From positions 1 to 64,000 of the forward strand of contig JBFMCS010000059.1 of assembly GCA_040754315.1 (NCBI GenBank): DNA of 64,000 bases, in the 5' to 3' direction. Every line of letters begins with the position of its first letter. Positions within the stretch are counted from its first letter, which is position 1. Under the pieces are notes generated by a model, which was not told the DNA's origin, ran no database searches, and saw only the letters and a program-made list of their open reading frames with translations. The position numbers were made by a program, and so were the translations under genes. Shown in pieces: positions 49,101-56,412 of this stretch. Source of the stretch: Bacillota bacterium (lineage in GTDB: Bacteria; Bacillota; Sulfobacillia; DUSP01; JBFMCS01).

Positions 49101-49307
49101 CCCGAAGGGCTCTCAGGCAGGAGCATACCCATGGAGTGCCGCATCCTGGCGGTGGTAGACGCCTATGAGGCCATGATCAGCGGGAGGCCCTACAGGCCGG
49201 CGGTGACACCGGAGGAAGCCATCCAGGAGCTCGAGGACAAGGCCGGATCCCAGTTCGACCCCGCCATAGTCCAGTGCCTGGTAGAGATCATATCCGGCCA
49301 GTGGTAA
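46176..49307 (+). CDS. Multi-PAS/GAF sensor with GGDEF and HD-GYP domains
   Basis: Large cytosolic signalling protein predicted to make and/or break cyclic di-GMP. No membrane helices. Order: PAS (about 25-145, with Cys-rich CYQLTHHRDTPCSESDHPC), PAS (about 150-275), PAS (about 285-405), PAS (about 408-515, again CYRALQQGDSPCSFC), GAF (about 530-690), GGDEF (motif GGDEF at 782-786) and HD-GYP (HDLGKIG at about 912, then HHHEWWDGSGYPEG). Both output domains keep their key residues, so diguanylate cyclase and phosphodiesterase activities are both possible. The Cys-containing PAS loops resemble cluster- or heme-binding redox sensors. ATG 46176 with AGGGGG nine bases upstream. Upstream Spo0A-like boxes suggest a sporulation-phase link. 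Confidence 0.92.
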   Translation: MGSDPGPGNKCHNGSWLAQQNLAQDRFLSTVINAIPFPFLVLNVDHSVALANESTMKVCGGAGEGELFCYQLTHHRDTPCSESDHPCPLREVARTGKSVVVEHKHMDKNGDAVYVEVHGVPVFDDNGKLSYMIEMALDITAKRLAEQAIAYEKERLAVTLASIGDGVIVVDTSERVVLLNAVAEALTGWSQEEAVERPVNEVFRIHNEKTLRPVESPITRVFKEGRIVGLANHTALVAKDGTVRSIADSASPIRDTDGTITGVIMVFRDVTREREREAALEASEALFRLLAENASDVIYRFRLKPDQGFEYVSPAAKTVTGHEPGDYYRDPSVWKALLPEAITCPENLGKMDFGGTIVMSCQQEHGTRWMEQHLHPIYDSQGHLVAVEGIARDVTERKMMEEELSLKHQQLVSIFDSIDEIVYVVDPDTYEILYANQAAKAAMGGVASQVCYRALQQGDSPCSFCTNHIIFGEKLGQPHVWEFHNSLNGRWYRCIDRAIPWPTGKMVRYEMAIDISDRKKAEMDLAFRYKFENLIAGISTELISLPAERMDEYITRALERIGEFLEVDRAYVLLFSEAGTRMDSAYEWCREGIPSQREELRGTFVDSLPWFCQRIMSNETIVVPMVEGMPGEARIEKERWMSQGIYSIIVVPMVCGGTLAGFAGFEWIRAPNPWLSENSGLLRVVGELISNTLQRKRAEESVRHLTFHDAVTGLHNRAHFEEAMQRLQESGEYPVTLVSTDIDGLKLVNDTMGHLKGDEMLRTLADLLKKCFRDTDVVARMGGDEFAVILPRTTEIIAETLCARLEEACRSYSEAHPELPISISLGMATTYNPSAPLEEVFNLADRNMYRDKMHRTTSASHGMVKALRAILATRVYASEGHLERVSDLCSRVGQSLSLPIRIMSNLALLAEVHDLGKIGVRDQSLFQKDHLTEDEMEEIRQHPVIGYRIARNSPELCHIADLILHHHEWWDGSGYPEGLSGRSIPMECRILAVVDAYEAMISGRPYRPAVTPEEAIQELEDKAGSQFDPAIVQCLVEIISGQW

Positions 49308-49398
49308 AAGGCAGGGCTGCCCCAGGCACCAGGGTTTCTACCCAAGACCCGCCCAGGATAGCCCCTTTTCGTTCTTACCGCCGGAGCCATCCCTCGCT

Positions 49399-49427
49399 GA
49401 GGCCCGCGGATCCTCTCCGCAGGCCTC
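49399..49427. terminator. Hairpin between convergent genes
   Basis: GAGGCCCGCGGA, loop TCCTC, TCCGCAGGCCTC: 12-bp stem with one mismatch, no T run, between the signalling gene and the SPOCS gene. Confidence 0.5.
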
Positions 49428-49446
49428 TCGCGTGGGCCATCAACCG

Positions 49447-51084
49447 TTAGCCGAGGGGTTCTATGCAGCGAACGAACCGGCCGAAGATGAACCCCACCAC
49501 GCCTCCGAGCCCTGGCACCTGGACCTTTCTCCAGGCTCCGACCTCTTGCAGTATGGTCACCTTGTCACCCAGGTTCACCTGGCCTATCACTGGGAACTGC
49601 GTACCAGGCCCGCTCCGTACATTCACCCTGTTTGCCGTCACCACTGCCAGGCAGACGAAGTCAACGGGTTTCGGAGGGCAGAAGACCGCCAGGACCACCC
49701 TGATCTGGCGAGATACCGCCACACGCACGTCCACGACCAGCACCGCCTGGACATCAACGGGACTGCGAGGACCGTTCTGGAGCTGGCAGGTGACATCCAC
49801 AACGCTCACAGAGGCGGACGGCTCGAGGTCTGGAGTGACACCTGGGATGTCCACGAAGGTCGAGAAGCTGAACACACCCGACAGCACGTGGGCGGCCTGG
49901 GCCTCGCTCTCATAGATAACCTTTATCTCCACCTCGCCCTCTACGACAACCTTGTCGACCAGCGCCTCGACGTTGGTGATCTTCGCGAAGGCCCGGCAGT
50001 CAATGACCTGTACAATGCAGGGTTTGTTCTGCGGTTCCGGATTAAGGACCTCCCTGACAATGACCTGGGCTGTCTGCTCGCCGATGACCTCCTCCACCCT
50101 GACCAGCTGCTTCGTTACCTCTATGCCCGGGACACCCGTGACGTCGGTGACCACCCGGATGGTCTTCTTCTCCAGCACCCTGGCGGTGACCTTGAGTATC
50201 ACCGTCTTGGTGATGGTCTCCTTGCGATTATCATCGTCCCGGTCTTCTGCCGTGACCGTAATGTGCTCAACTTCCACGTCCAGATCCACGTCAGCCCCGG
50301 GCTCCGCCCCTGGCACATCAATGAAGTCCCTGAAGGGGATATCCTCGGCCAGCACCACAACCTGCTGGGTCTTTGTGGCATACAACACCTTGACGTGCAC
50401 CATGCCCTGGAAGATCACCTTGTCCCTGATGACCCTGAAGTCCTCAATGTGAACCGTGGCGAAGGTATCGATGAGCTGGACGAAGGGCGGTTTCAAGAGG
50501 TCGTCGAGGTTTTCTGTCTCCCTGACGTTGATCTGCTTGGTAGTAACCGCCAGGGTACTCTGTACGTTGAGGATCTCCTTTCTGACCTCGATCCCCTTGG
50601 GCCCCGAGACATCAACAGCCACCTTGAGCACGCGCTCCTTGACAACCTTTACTAAGACCTCGACGACCACAGTCACCTGGATCTTCTTGAAGCCGTTCAC
50701 TTCCTTCCCGGTAAGAACGGCCTCGACATCCTCGATCCTGGCCTTGACAACGATCTTGGCGTCAGCCGTGGCGTCTTCAATGTCCACGAAGTCGGAGAAG
50801 GGTATCACGATGTCTGCGACGAATACCGGCTGGTCGTCCCTGGCCGCTTCGTAGATGACCTTGACCTCAACCTCTCCGTCAAATATCACCTTGCCATCCA
50901 CAACCCGGGTCCTCTTGATCTTCACCGAGGCTACGGTATCGATGATCTGCCGGGCAGGCGGCTTCTTGTGGGCCAGCAGGTCAATGGTACCCCTGGCTAT
51001 GACCTGCTTGGTAACCTCGCCAATGACTTCATCAAAGGTCAGGTCGGCGGTCTTCACAATGCAGAGGTTCTTGGGTAGCGTCAC
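49447..51084 (-). CDS. Triple SPOCS (DUF3794) protein with C-terminal SH3b domain
   Basis: Spore-coat-associated family (SipL-like). Three DUF3794/SPOCS repeats occupy about residues 15-150, 175-320 and 330-460. Each has an IIDT/LIDT/VIDC strand followed by VDGKVIFDGEVEVKVIYEA-type, RDKVIFQGMVHVKVLYA-type or VDKVVVEGEVEIKVIYES-type sequence and an F.DFVDI/F.TFVDI end. The last 68 residues are a bacterial SH3 domain (ANRVNVRSGPGTQFPVIGQV). Clostridial SipL normally ends in LysM instead. A role in anchoring spore coat layers is inferred from the family. No signal peptide. GTG 51084 with GGGGGAG seven bases upstream. Confidence 0.85.
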   Translation of the reverse strand: MTLPKNLCIVKTADLTFDEVIGEVTKQVIARGTIDLLAHKKPPARQIIDTVASVKIKRTRVVDGKVIFDGEVEVKVIYEAARDDQPVFVADIVIPFSDFVDIEDATADAKIVVKARIEDVEAVLTGKEVNGFKKIQVTVVVEVLVKVVKERVLKVAVDVSGPKGIEVRKEILNVQSTLAVTTKQINVRETENLDDLLKPPFVQLIDTFATVHIEDFRVIRDKVIFQGMVHVKVLYATKTQQVVVLAEDIPFRDFIDVPGAEPGADVDLDVEVEHITVTAEDRDDDNRKETITKTVILKVTARVLEKKTIRVVTDVTGVPGIEVTKQLVRVEEVIGEQTAQVIVREVLNPEPQNKPCIVQVIDCRAFAKITNVEALVDKVVVEGEVEIKVIYESEAQAAHVLSGVFSFSTFVDIPGVTPDLEPSASVSVVDVTCQLQNGPRSPVDVQAVLVVDVRVAVSRQIRVVLAVFCPPKPVDFVCLAVVTANRVNVRSGPGTQFPVIGQVNLGDKVTILQEVGAWRKVQVPGLGGVVGFIFGRFVRCIEPLG

Positions 51085-51120
51085 TATGTATCTCCCCCCT
51101 TTCGTTCTTCGATAATATAT

Positions 51121-51152
51121 GCGGCGCCCGTGACTGTTGTCACAGGCGCCGC
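51121..51152. terminator. Hairpin between nfu-like and SPOCS genes
   Basis: GCGGCGCC-C-GTGAC, loop TGTT, GTCAC-A-GGCGCCGC: a long stem between two minus-strand genes, no T run in the direction of transcription. Confidence 0.5.
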
Positions 51153-51178
51153 CAGCTCGTCCCGTCTATACGTCTACG

Positions 51179-51400
51179 TTACACCGAGACGACTTCCTCC
51201 ACCTCGGGCACTTCCTTCTTCAAGAGGCGCTCTATACCATGCTTCAGGGTCTGGGTAGCCATGGGACACCCGCCGCAGGCCCCCTTAAGGCGCACCTTCA
51301 CCAGCCCCCCCTCGACGTCAACCAGCTCCACGTCACCCCCGTCGGCCTGGAGCATGGGCCTTACCTTGGCCAGGGCCTTCTCGACTTCCTCCTTCACCAT
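51179..51400 (-). CDS. NifU C-terminal-domain protein (Nfu-type Fe-S carrier)
   Basis: Iron-sulfur cluster scaffold/carrier of 73 residues. The family core [20 protein letters not shown] is followed by [16 protein letters not shown], whose CxxC pair bridges a [4Fe-4S] cluster in a dimer. ATG with AGGGGG just upstream. It stands alone between the SPOCS gene and the AAA operon. The clients could include the many Fe-S proteins of this window, but that is speculation. Confidence 0.93.
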   Translation of the reverse strand: MVKEEVEKALAKVRPMLQADGGDVELVDVEGGLVKVRLKGACGGCPMATQTLKHGIERLLKKEVPEVEEVVSV

Positions 51401-51512
51401 AACACCCCCTCACATCGAGTTTACAAGTGTCCTGTGTCTTCCTGGGCTGCCGGCGGGCCGTCCAGGCCGCCCCACCCAGAATACAACAATGGCGCCAGAT
51501 TGTCCAACAGGC

Positions 51513-53216
51513 CTAGATGTCCACCTCCATCTCAGCCTCCATGGCATCCAGGAAGGACTGGTCATCCGTATAGTGCCTTGCCTGCTCCAGGCAGGTTCTG
51601 ATAACGCCCTCCCTGTGGCGGTGGTCTACCCGGAAACTCCTGGCCGCGGTGATGAAGTCCTCCCTGGCCAGGTTCTCGGCCCCGCGGTCAAAGGCCACAC
51701 GCTTGCCCCGGGTCACCAGTTCTTCCAGCTCGGCGCAGGAGAAGTTCTTGGTCCTGGGGACTATCTCCCGGGACAGGAAGTCCCTCACCTCCTCCTCGGG
51801 CTCCCCCAGGGGTGCCCTGGGCCGGGTACCTGGCGTCACCCCCAGGTGCACCAGGAGAACCTCCAGCCGGGCCCTCTCCCCAGGGTAGAGGAAGGGGATC
51901 TTGTAGTCCAGCCGGCCGGTCCTGAGGAATGCCTCATCTAGGTGCCCTGGTACGTTGGTGGTCCCCACTATCATGGCACCCCGCTCCGGGTTTCCCAGCC
52001 ACTCCAGGAACTGGGAAAACACCCTCCGGGTCTCCTCCGCCGCCGAGCCTCCCGCCACGGCGCTCCTTTGACCGAAACGGTCGATCTCATCCACGAACAC
52101 AACTGCGGGGGACATCTTCTCCGCCATGCGAATGGCATTTTTCATGCGCTGGCCCGATTCCCCCAGCCACTTGGAGTAGATGTTCTCAGTGACCAGGTTG
52201 ATGAAGGGCAGCTGGATCTCCGTGGCCAGTGCAGACGCAAAGAGGCTCTTCCCGTTCCCCGGTGGTCCAAAGAACAGGATGCCCTTGGGGAGTGAGAGGC
52301 CGAAGCGCTTCGCCCTGTCCGAATTCTTCATGACATTGATGATGAACTTCCTCACGAAGTCCTTAATGGACTGGTAACCACCTATATCGCTGAACCCGTA
52401 TACGGGATCCCTTGCCTCTAGGACCCCCGAGCTTTGCACTAGGTCCGACTTCAGTGCCTTCACGGCCCTGAGGTCGAAGCGCTGCCACCGGTGGTAGGAT
52501 TCCAGGAGTATGCTCTCCATCTGGTGCAGGTTCAGCCCCGCGGTGGCCACCACCAGTTCGCCCATGAGCCCATCCAGTGGGATATCCAGTTCCCTGGAGA
52601 GCTCGGATATTATCGAAGCCCTCTCCCGGTCCGAGGAGGGGTCCACCTCCTTGGTGATGACCAGCTCGCGGGTGAAGTCGTCCAGAAGCCTGTCCGTGGC
52701 CGCGGTAAGCAGCACAATGGAGGAGCCCCGGGCTATTATCGAGGGGTCGATGGCCCAGGCCCTGAGGGCACTCTGCAGGCCTGTCTCCCACTCCCGGCTC
52801 TCGGATAGGTTCTGGATGATGAAGAGGGACCGGGAGGACTTCAGGTAGGGGTCAACCTCCTTGAGCACCGCCCTGAGCTGGGCCAGCTCAACGCCCTCCC
52901 GCCCCATGGCCCTGGCGGTCAAGGGCGAGCCCCCCACTCGTTTCCTGTAGGGCTCCGCAACGGGTCCCGATGGCGAAGGAAGCAACCTGGAGAGGCCGTC
53001 CCACTGGTCATATAGCAGGACGTTCTCGGCGGCCCTGGTCTCCTCGTTCTCCAGTAGATAGCACTTCAGCTGGTATATGCGCTTGGGGTCAGAGGTTTCA
53101 AAGCAGATGACAGGGGAATAGAGCGACTTCCTCTTGAGAAGCGCCTCCCTTATCCAGCCTGTCTCCAGCTCGTAGGCCAAGGGATCCCCTCCTAGCCGCA
53201 GGGTGAAGAGAAGCAC
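51513..53216 (-). CDS. Ycf46-like AAA+ ATPase
   Basis: AAA+ protein with a long N-terminal domain (residues 1-280) and one ATPase core. The core has Walker A GPPGNGKS (317-324), Walker B VVFVDEID (about 366), sensor 1 MIVGTTNVPGHLDEAFLRTGR and an arginine finger. The layout, a degenerate AAA-like N-terminal half with LFIIQNLSES and SSIVLLTA followed by an FtsH-like core, matches Ycf46 of cyanobacteria and plastids. The operon also encodes a Ycf35 (DUF1257) homologue and DUF2997, which supports the match. In cyanobacteria this set has been connected with carbon or stress metabolism; in a Bacillota the role is unknown. GTG 53216 with GGAGG seven bases upstream. Confidence 0.8.
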   Translation of the reverse strand: MLLFTLRLGGDPLAYELETGWIREALLKRKSLYSPVICFETSDPKRIYQLKCYLLENEETRAAENVLLYDQWDGLSRLLPSPSGPVAEPYRKRVGGSPLTARAMGREGVELAQLRAVLKEVDPYLKSSRSLFIIQNLSESREWETGLQSALRAWAIDPSIIARGSSIVLLTAATDRLLDDFTRELVITKEVDPSSDRERASIISELSRELDIPLDGLMGELVVATAGLNLHQMESILLESYHRWQRFDLRAVKALKSDLVQSSGVLEARDPVYGFSDIGGYQSIKDFVRKFIINVMKNSDRAKRFGLSLPKGILFFGPPGNGKSLFASALATEIQLPFINLVTENIYSKWLGESGQRMKNAIRMAEKMSPAVVFVDEIDRFGQRSAVAGGSAAEETRRVFSQFLEWLGNPERGAMIVGTTNVPGHLDEAFLRTGRLDYKIPFLYPGERARLEVLLVHLGVTPGTRPRAPLGEPEEEVRDFLSREIVPRTKNFSCAELEELVTRGKRVAFDRGAENLAREDFITAARSFRVDHRHREGVIRTCLEQARHYTDDQSFLDAMEAEMEVDI

Positions 53217-53377
53217 GTCCAGGCCTCCAGGCCCAGCTCCTCCAGGGCCTGGCGAAGCCCCTCCTCTCCCCCTCCGGACCTTTCATAGACCTCCACCCTG
53301 TCATGGTACACGGCCACCTCCACAAAGGCCTGTCCCTTTGAGGCCACGACCCTAACGGGTTCCCTCTGGGTCCGCAC
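53192..53377 (-). CDS. Small protein in the Ycf46/Ycf35-like operon
   Basis: About 61 residues from GTG 53377 (RTQREPVRVVASKGQAF), then VEVAVYHDRVEVYERSGGGEEGLRQALEELGLEAWTCFSSPCG. The GTG has GGAGG nine bases upstream. It overlaps the DUF2997 gene before it by 26 bases and the ATPase gene after it by 25. No family recognised; the beta-beta-alpha pattern resembles DUF2997 itself, so it may be a divergent relative. Two C-terminal cysteines. Confidence 0.6.
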   Translation of the reverse strand: MRTQREPVRVVASKGQAFVEVAVYHDRVEVYERSGGGEEGLRQALEELGLEAWTCFSSPCG

Positions 53378-53579
53378 TCCTTGAGGCCTCCTCTCCGATC
53401 TCCTCCTGGATCTGTTTTTCGCTCTTGGGACTCCTTTCAACCAGAGAGGTCACAAGGCCCAGTTCTGCCAGGGCCGCCTCCAGGACCGCCGCCTCCGCCA
53501 GGCAGTTGTCCTTGGAGAACCCCACGAAGTCTACCTTCACCCTGCCTCCCCGGCCCACCCTGGCCTCGATCCGGGGCAT
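53352..53579 (-). CDS. DUF2997 protein
   Basis: Small protein (75 residues) matching the DUF2997 pattern: PRIEARVGRGGRVKVDFVGFSKDNCLAEAAVLEAALAELG, where the family has PRIEV-x-DG-x-V-GF-x-GxxC. The remainder is an acidic tail. ATG 53579 overlaps the TGA of the DUF1257 gene (TGATG), so translation is coupled. In cyanobacteria DUF2997 genes sit beside ycf35 as here. The conserved cysteine may serve in thiol or cluster chemistry, unproven. Confidence 0.82.
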   Translation of the reverse strand: MPRIEARVGRGGRVKVDFVGFSKDNCLAEAAVLEAALAELGLVTSLVERSPKSEKQIQEEIGEEASRSADPEGTR

Positions 53580-54010
53580 CACAAGCCCCCCCTCACCAGG
53601 ACCTCCCTGCCCTCTGGGGAGGACACTTCCTCCACCTCAACCTCATAGTTGAGGCTCTCGAAGGCCCGGGTAACGGCAAGGGCCGCGAAGTTCTGCGAGA
53701 TCTCCTCTGCCAGGTCCCGGCTGGCCTCCTCCAGGCCGCCATAGTCGTCATAGAGGAAGAATACCTCCCCCGTGGCCTCGTCCACCTCGACACCCACACC
53801 CCTGGGCATCTCCGGAGTAACGAGGGCCAGGTCACACAGGCGCACCCGCCCGAAGAAGTCCGATATGGACCTTACTACACGGCCCCCATGGCTCTCGGCG
53901 GTGGCCTCTACGGCATCCACCAAGAGGGACCACCCCACAGTCTCCCGGAAGTCTTGACCCTCCCCGGTCTTAAGGCGGATGCGGGTGGTGTAAGAGGTTA
54001 TCACGCTCAT
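53579..54010 (-). CDS. DUF1257 protein (Ycf35-like)
   Basis: Resembles Ycf35 of plastids and cyanobacteria: start MSVITSYTTRIRLKTGE, central ISDFFGRVRLCDLALVTPEMPRGVGVEVDEATGEVFFLYDDYGG and the helical end QNFAALAVTRAFESLNYEVEVEE. From ATG 54010 it has 143 residues, near the family length; the open frame to 54073 overlaps the preceding gene. Function unknown. It forms one operon with the Ycf46-like ATPase and DUF2997. Confidence 0.82.
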   Translation of the reverse strand: MSVITSYTTRIRLKTGEGQDFRETVGWSLLVDAVEATAESHGGRVVRSISDFFGRVRLCDLALVTPEMPRGVGVEVDEATGEVFFLYDDYGGLEEASRDLAEEISQNFAALAVTRAFESLNYEVEVEEVSSPEGREVLVRGGL

Positions 54011-54021
54011 GGCCGTTCCCC

Positions 54022-54810
54022 CTATGCCAGGGTTATCTTGCTCTTCAAGAAGTCCTCTTTCTTTTGCCTCCACATGGCCAGTTCCCTGCGGGTGCCAGCC
54101 AGCTGCTGGTACAACAAGGCATCCTGGCCTGCGGCCTCCTGGGCTGTCCTGCCGTTCCCAGGGGCCTCGCGGGGCTCCTCACTGGCCAGGTAACTCCTGA
54201 CAAGGTCCAGGTGGGCCTGGTCATCGTCCCCATCCTGCCCCAGGGACTTCTCTATCTCCCGAGCCAGGGCCACCAGCTCCTCCCGGGTACTTTTCCTGAT
54301 CTCCCTCTCCCATCCCTCAACCTTCATGGTCCTGACCCTCACCGAGCCTCCCTGGAGCTTCCACCTCTCCACCCTGTCCCTGAGCTCCCGGGCACCTGAG
54401 GACGGGGCCTCTCTCCTCTCAGCATCCTCCCGCCTCACAGGCTCCCCGCGCCCGGCCCGCCTGAGGGCCTCCATTTCCTCCTCCAGGCGAAGTTCCTCCT
54501 CCTGGAGGGTGTATATCTTCCTCTCGTACTCCAGCTGCACTGTGAACCTCCACGCCTCTGCCAGGACAATTGCCAGGAGGGTGTAACAGGGTAGGAAGAA
54601 CAACGCCGCCAGGAACCAGAAGTAGGGGGTGCCCTCCAGCCCCGGGAAGTACCTGACCGTAACCCAGTAGCCCGCCAGTATACCGAAGGGAACGAGCCCC
54701 CGGAACACCGCCCGGGAACGAGGTGTGTGCTCGTAACGGGTCATGACCCTCACGCCCCCGGCCGCCAGGAGCCAGATGCCCAGTGCCACCGCGGCCAGAA
54801 GCAGCAGCAT
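54022..54810 (-). CDS. Membrane protein with cytoplasmic coiled coil
   Basis: 262 residues: an N-terminal helix (2-22), two more hydrophobic segments (about 37-55 and 63-85), then a long charged coiled coil (YERKIYTLQEEELRLEEEMEALRR), a basic central part and the tail LLYQQLAGTRRELAMWRQKKEDFLKSKITLA. No family recognised. It starts three bases after the stop of the HypE-like gene and ends just before the DUF1257 start. It therefore belongs to the Ycf46/Ycf35-like operon and could anchor that complex to the membrane. Confidence 0.6.
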   Translation of the reverse strand: MLLLLAAVALGIWLLAAGGVRVMTRYEHTPRSRAVFRGLVPFGILAGYWVTVRYFPGLEGTPYFWFLAALFFLPCYTLLAIVLAEAWRFTVQLEYERKIYTLQEEELRLEEEMEALRRAGRGEPVRREDAERREAPSSGARELRDRVERWKLQGGSVRVRTMKVEGWEREIRKSTREELVALAREIEKSLGQDGDDDQAHLDLVRSYLASEEPREAPGNGRTAQEAAGQDALLYQQLAGTRRELAMWRQKKEDFLKSKITLA

Positions 54811-54813
54811 CCC

Positions 54814-55842
54814 CTATCCCGCCCTTCCAGGGCTCCCGGACGCCAGGAGGGCATCCAGGCGGGCCCTTACGCGCCACAGCTCATCCCCTTGGGGGGGAGC
54901 TATGGTTCGAGGACCGTTTCCGGTGATTAGCACTCGCTGGGAGCCCGGGGTGAACCTTCCGATGACCTCGGCCCGTACACCCTGGGCTTCCAGGTGTTCC
55001 TTGAGGCATTCCCCTTCCCGAGCGGCGATGAGCATGGCGCCACTGGAGATCAGGGAGAGGGGGTCGGCCTCCAGGGCTTCACAGATGGCCCTGGTCTCCT
55101 CCAGGATGGGGATGCTGCATGCCCACACCTCCACCCCGGTCCCAGAGGCCTCCGCCATCTCGTAGACGGCCCCCAGGACCCCTCCCTCAGTCACATCGTG
55201 CATTGCAGTGGCCCCGGCCGTCGCGGCGAGAATGCCCTCCTTTACCACACTGATCATGGATACGAAACCCCGGGCCCTCTCCAGGATGCCCGGGGGCACC
55301 CTGCCCGCCAGGATGTCACCGTAGTCATAGGCAAGGATTGCGGTACCCTCAATGCCGGCTCCCTTGGTGAGGAGGAGCTGGTCCCCAGGCCTTGCGCCCC
55401 CGGAGGTCACCAGGCGGTCCCTGGGTGCCTTGCCCACGGCTGTCACCGTTATGATTGGTTTGGATAAGCCTGGCATGACTTCGGTGTGGCCCCCCAGGAT
55501 CTCTATCCCCAGCTCGCCGGCAGCCCTCTCGGCATCCGTCATGATGGCCTCCAGCCTCTCTGCATAGCCCGCCTCCGGGCACAAGACGGAGAGGAGCACC
55601 CCCACAGGCGTGGTGCCATTGGCCGCCACGTCATTGCAGGAGACGTGGACGGCGAGCCACCCAGCACCCTCGTCAGCCCCTGTTATGGGGTCCACCGACA
55701 GGGCGCACACGAAGTCCCCGAAGTCGATGACGGCGGAGTCCTCTCCCAGTGAGGCATGGACCAGGACCTCTGGGTTCCTGTTCTGTATCCGCCCGAGGAC
55801 TACAGACCGGAGGACATCGGGAGGGAGTTTTCCTCCCTGCAA
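54814..55842 (-). CDS. PurM/HypE-fold ATP-binding protein
   Basis: AIR-synthase superfamily protein like HypE, ThiL and SelD. N-terminal half SLGEDSAVIDFGDFVCALSVDPITGA, then the ATP loop VSCNDVAANGTTPVGVLLSVLCPEAGY and ILGGHTEVMPGLSKPIITVTAVG. The C-terminal half contains TKGAGIEGTAILAYDYGD, HDVTEGGVLGAVYEMAEASG and LISSGAMLIA. It lacks HypE's C-terminal Pro-Arg-Ile-Cys motif (it ends SGSPGRAG), so it is not a hydrogenase maturase. No other Hyp genes are near. The substrate is unknown. TTG start with GGAGGTGA eight bases upstream. Confidence 0.85.
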   Translation of the reverse strand: MQGGKLPPDVLRSVVLGRIQNRNPEVLVHASLGEDSAVIDFGDFVCALSVDPITGADEGAGWLAVHVSCNDVAANGTTPVGVLLSVLCPEAGYAERLEAIMTDAERAAGELGIEILGGHTEVMPGLSKPIITVTAVGKAPRDRLVTSGGARPGDQLLLTKGAGIEGTAILAYDYGDILAGRVPPGILERARGFVSMISVVKEGILAATAGATAMHDVTEGGVLGAVYEMAEASGTGVEVWACSIPILEETRAICEALEADPLSLISSGAMLIAAREGECLKEHLEAQGVRAEVIGRFTPGSQRVLITGNGPRTIAPPQGDELWRVRARLDALLASGSPGRAG

Positions 55843-55848
55843 CGGGTA

Positions 55849-56376
55849 TCACCTCCGCTTTCCCGGGCCTTCCCTGTAGCCAGCCACCTCGGGATAGGCC
55901 CTTCTCACGGCATTGGTCACCAGGAAGGCAATGATGCCGCCCACCAGTACCTGCCCGAGATCCCCCGCCACCTCTCTCGGTACGATTCGAGGGCCCTCGA
56001 TGAAGGCAACCGCCACCGCATAGCCTGCTATCATCACCAGGCCCCCTGCGGCCATGGCCGCGACATCCCTGCGCGGTTCCGCCTGGCCTGAGAGAAACCC
56101 CACCACAAAGCCTTCGAAGCCCTTTATCACGAAACTGAAGGGGGCCCAGACGGGAACCCCCAGGACCAGGTCAGCCAGGGCCGAGCCCACGGAGCCTGCT
56201 ATGGCTCCAGTCAACGGGCCAAACAGCAGGGCCGCCGTGAATATGATGGCTTCTCCCAGGTGGAAGTAGCCCCGGAAGCTGGTGGCCGGTATCCGGACGG
56301 CGGTAGCCGCCAGGGTGCCCACGATGAGGAGGCCCGGGATCACCAGGTGGCCCCGGGTCGATCCCTTTGTGTCCAT
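55849..56376 (-). CDS. ECF-transporter S component family protein
   Basis: Six-helix membrane protein that resembles the substrate-capturing subunit of energy-coupling-factor vitamin transporters: IPATSFRGYFHLGEAIIFTAALLFGPLTGAIAGSVGSALADLVLG, then VIKGFEGFVVGFLSGQ and a last helix VLVGGIIAFLVTNAVRRAYPEV. The motif FxGYFHLGE is seen in the HmpT/PdxU-like group. ATG 56376 (MDTKGSTRG) with AAAGGAG eight bases upstream. The EcfA/T partners must be elsewhere. The ligand is unknown. Confidence 0.82.
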   Translation of the reverse strand: MDTKGSTRGHLVIPGLLIVGTLAATAVRIPATSFRGYFHLGEAIIFTAALLFGPLTGAIAGSVGSALADLVLGVPVWAPFSFVIKGFEGFVVGFLSGQAEPRRDVAAMAAGGLVMIAGYAVAVAFIEGPRIVPREVAGDLGQVLVGGIIAFLVTNAVRRAYPEVAGYREGPGKRR

Positions 56377-56403
56377 TGGAATGGTTCTCCTTTGGTTGTT
56401 TTG

Positions 56404-56412
56404 ATTATAGCA
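56404..56412 (-). promoter_or_regulatory. Promoter of the ECF-to-Ycf46 transcription unit
   Basis: Extended -10 TGCTATAAT on the minus strand at the end of dnaE2, about 28 bases before the ECF gene. The -35 region (TTCCTG) is weak. Confidence 0.5.

Noticed and set aside
54814-55842. Hydrogenase maturation factor HypE
   Set aside because: No C-terminal Pro-Arg-Ile-Cys motif and no other hyp genes, so only the fold is claimed.
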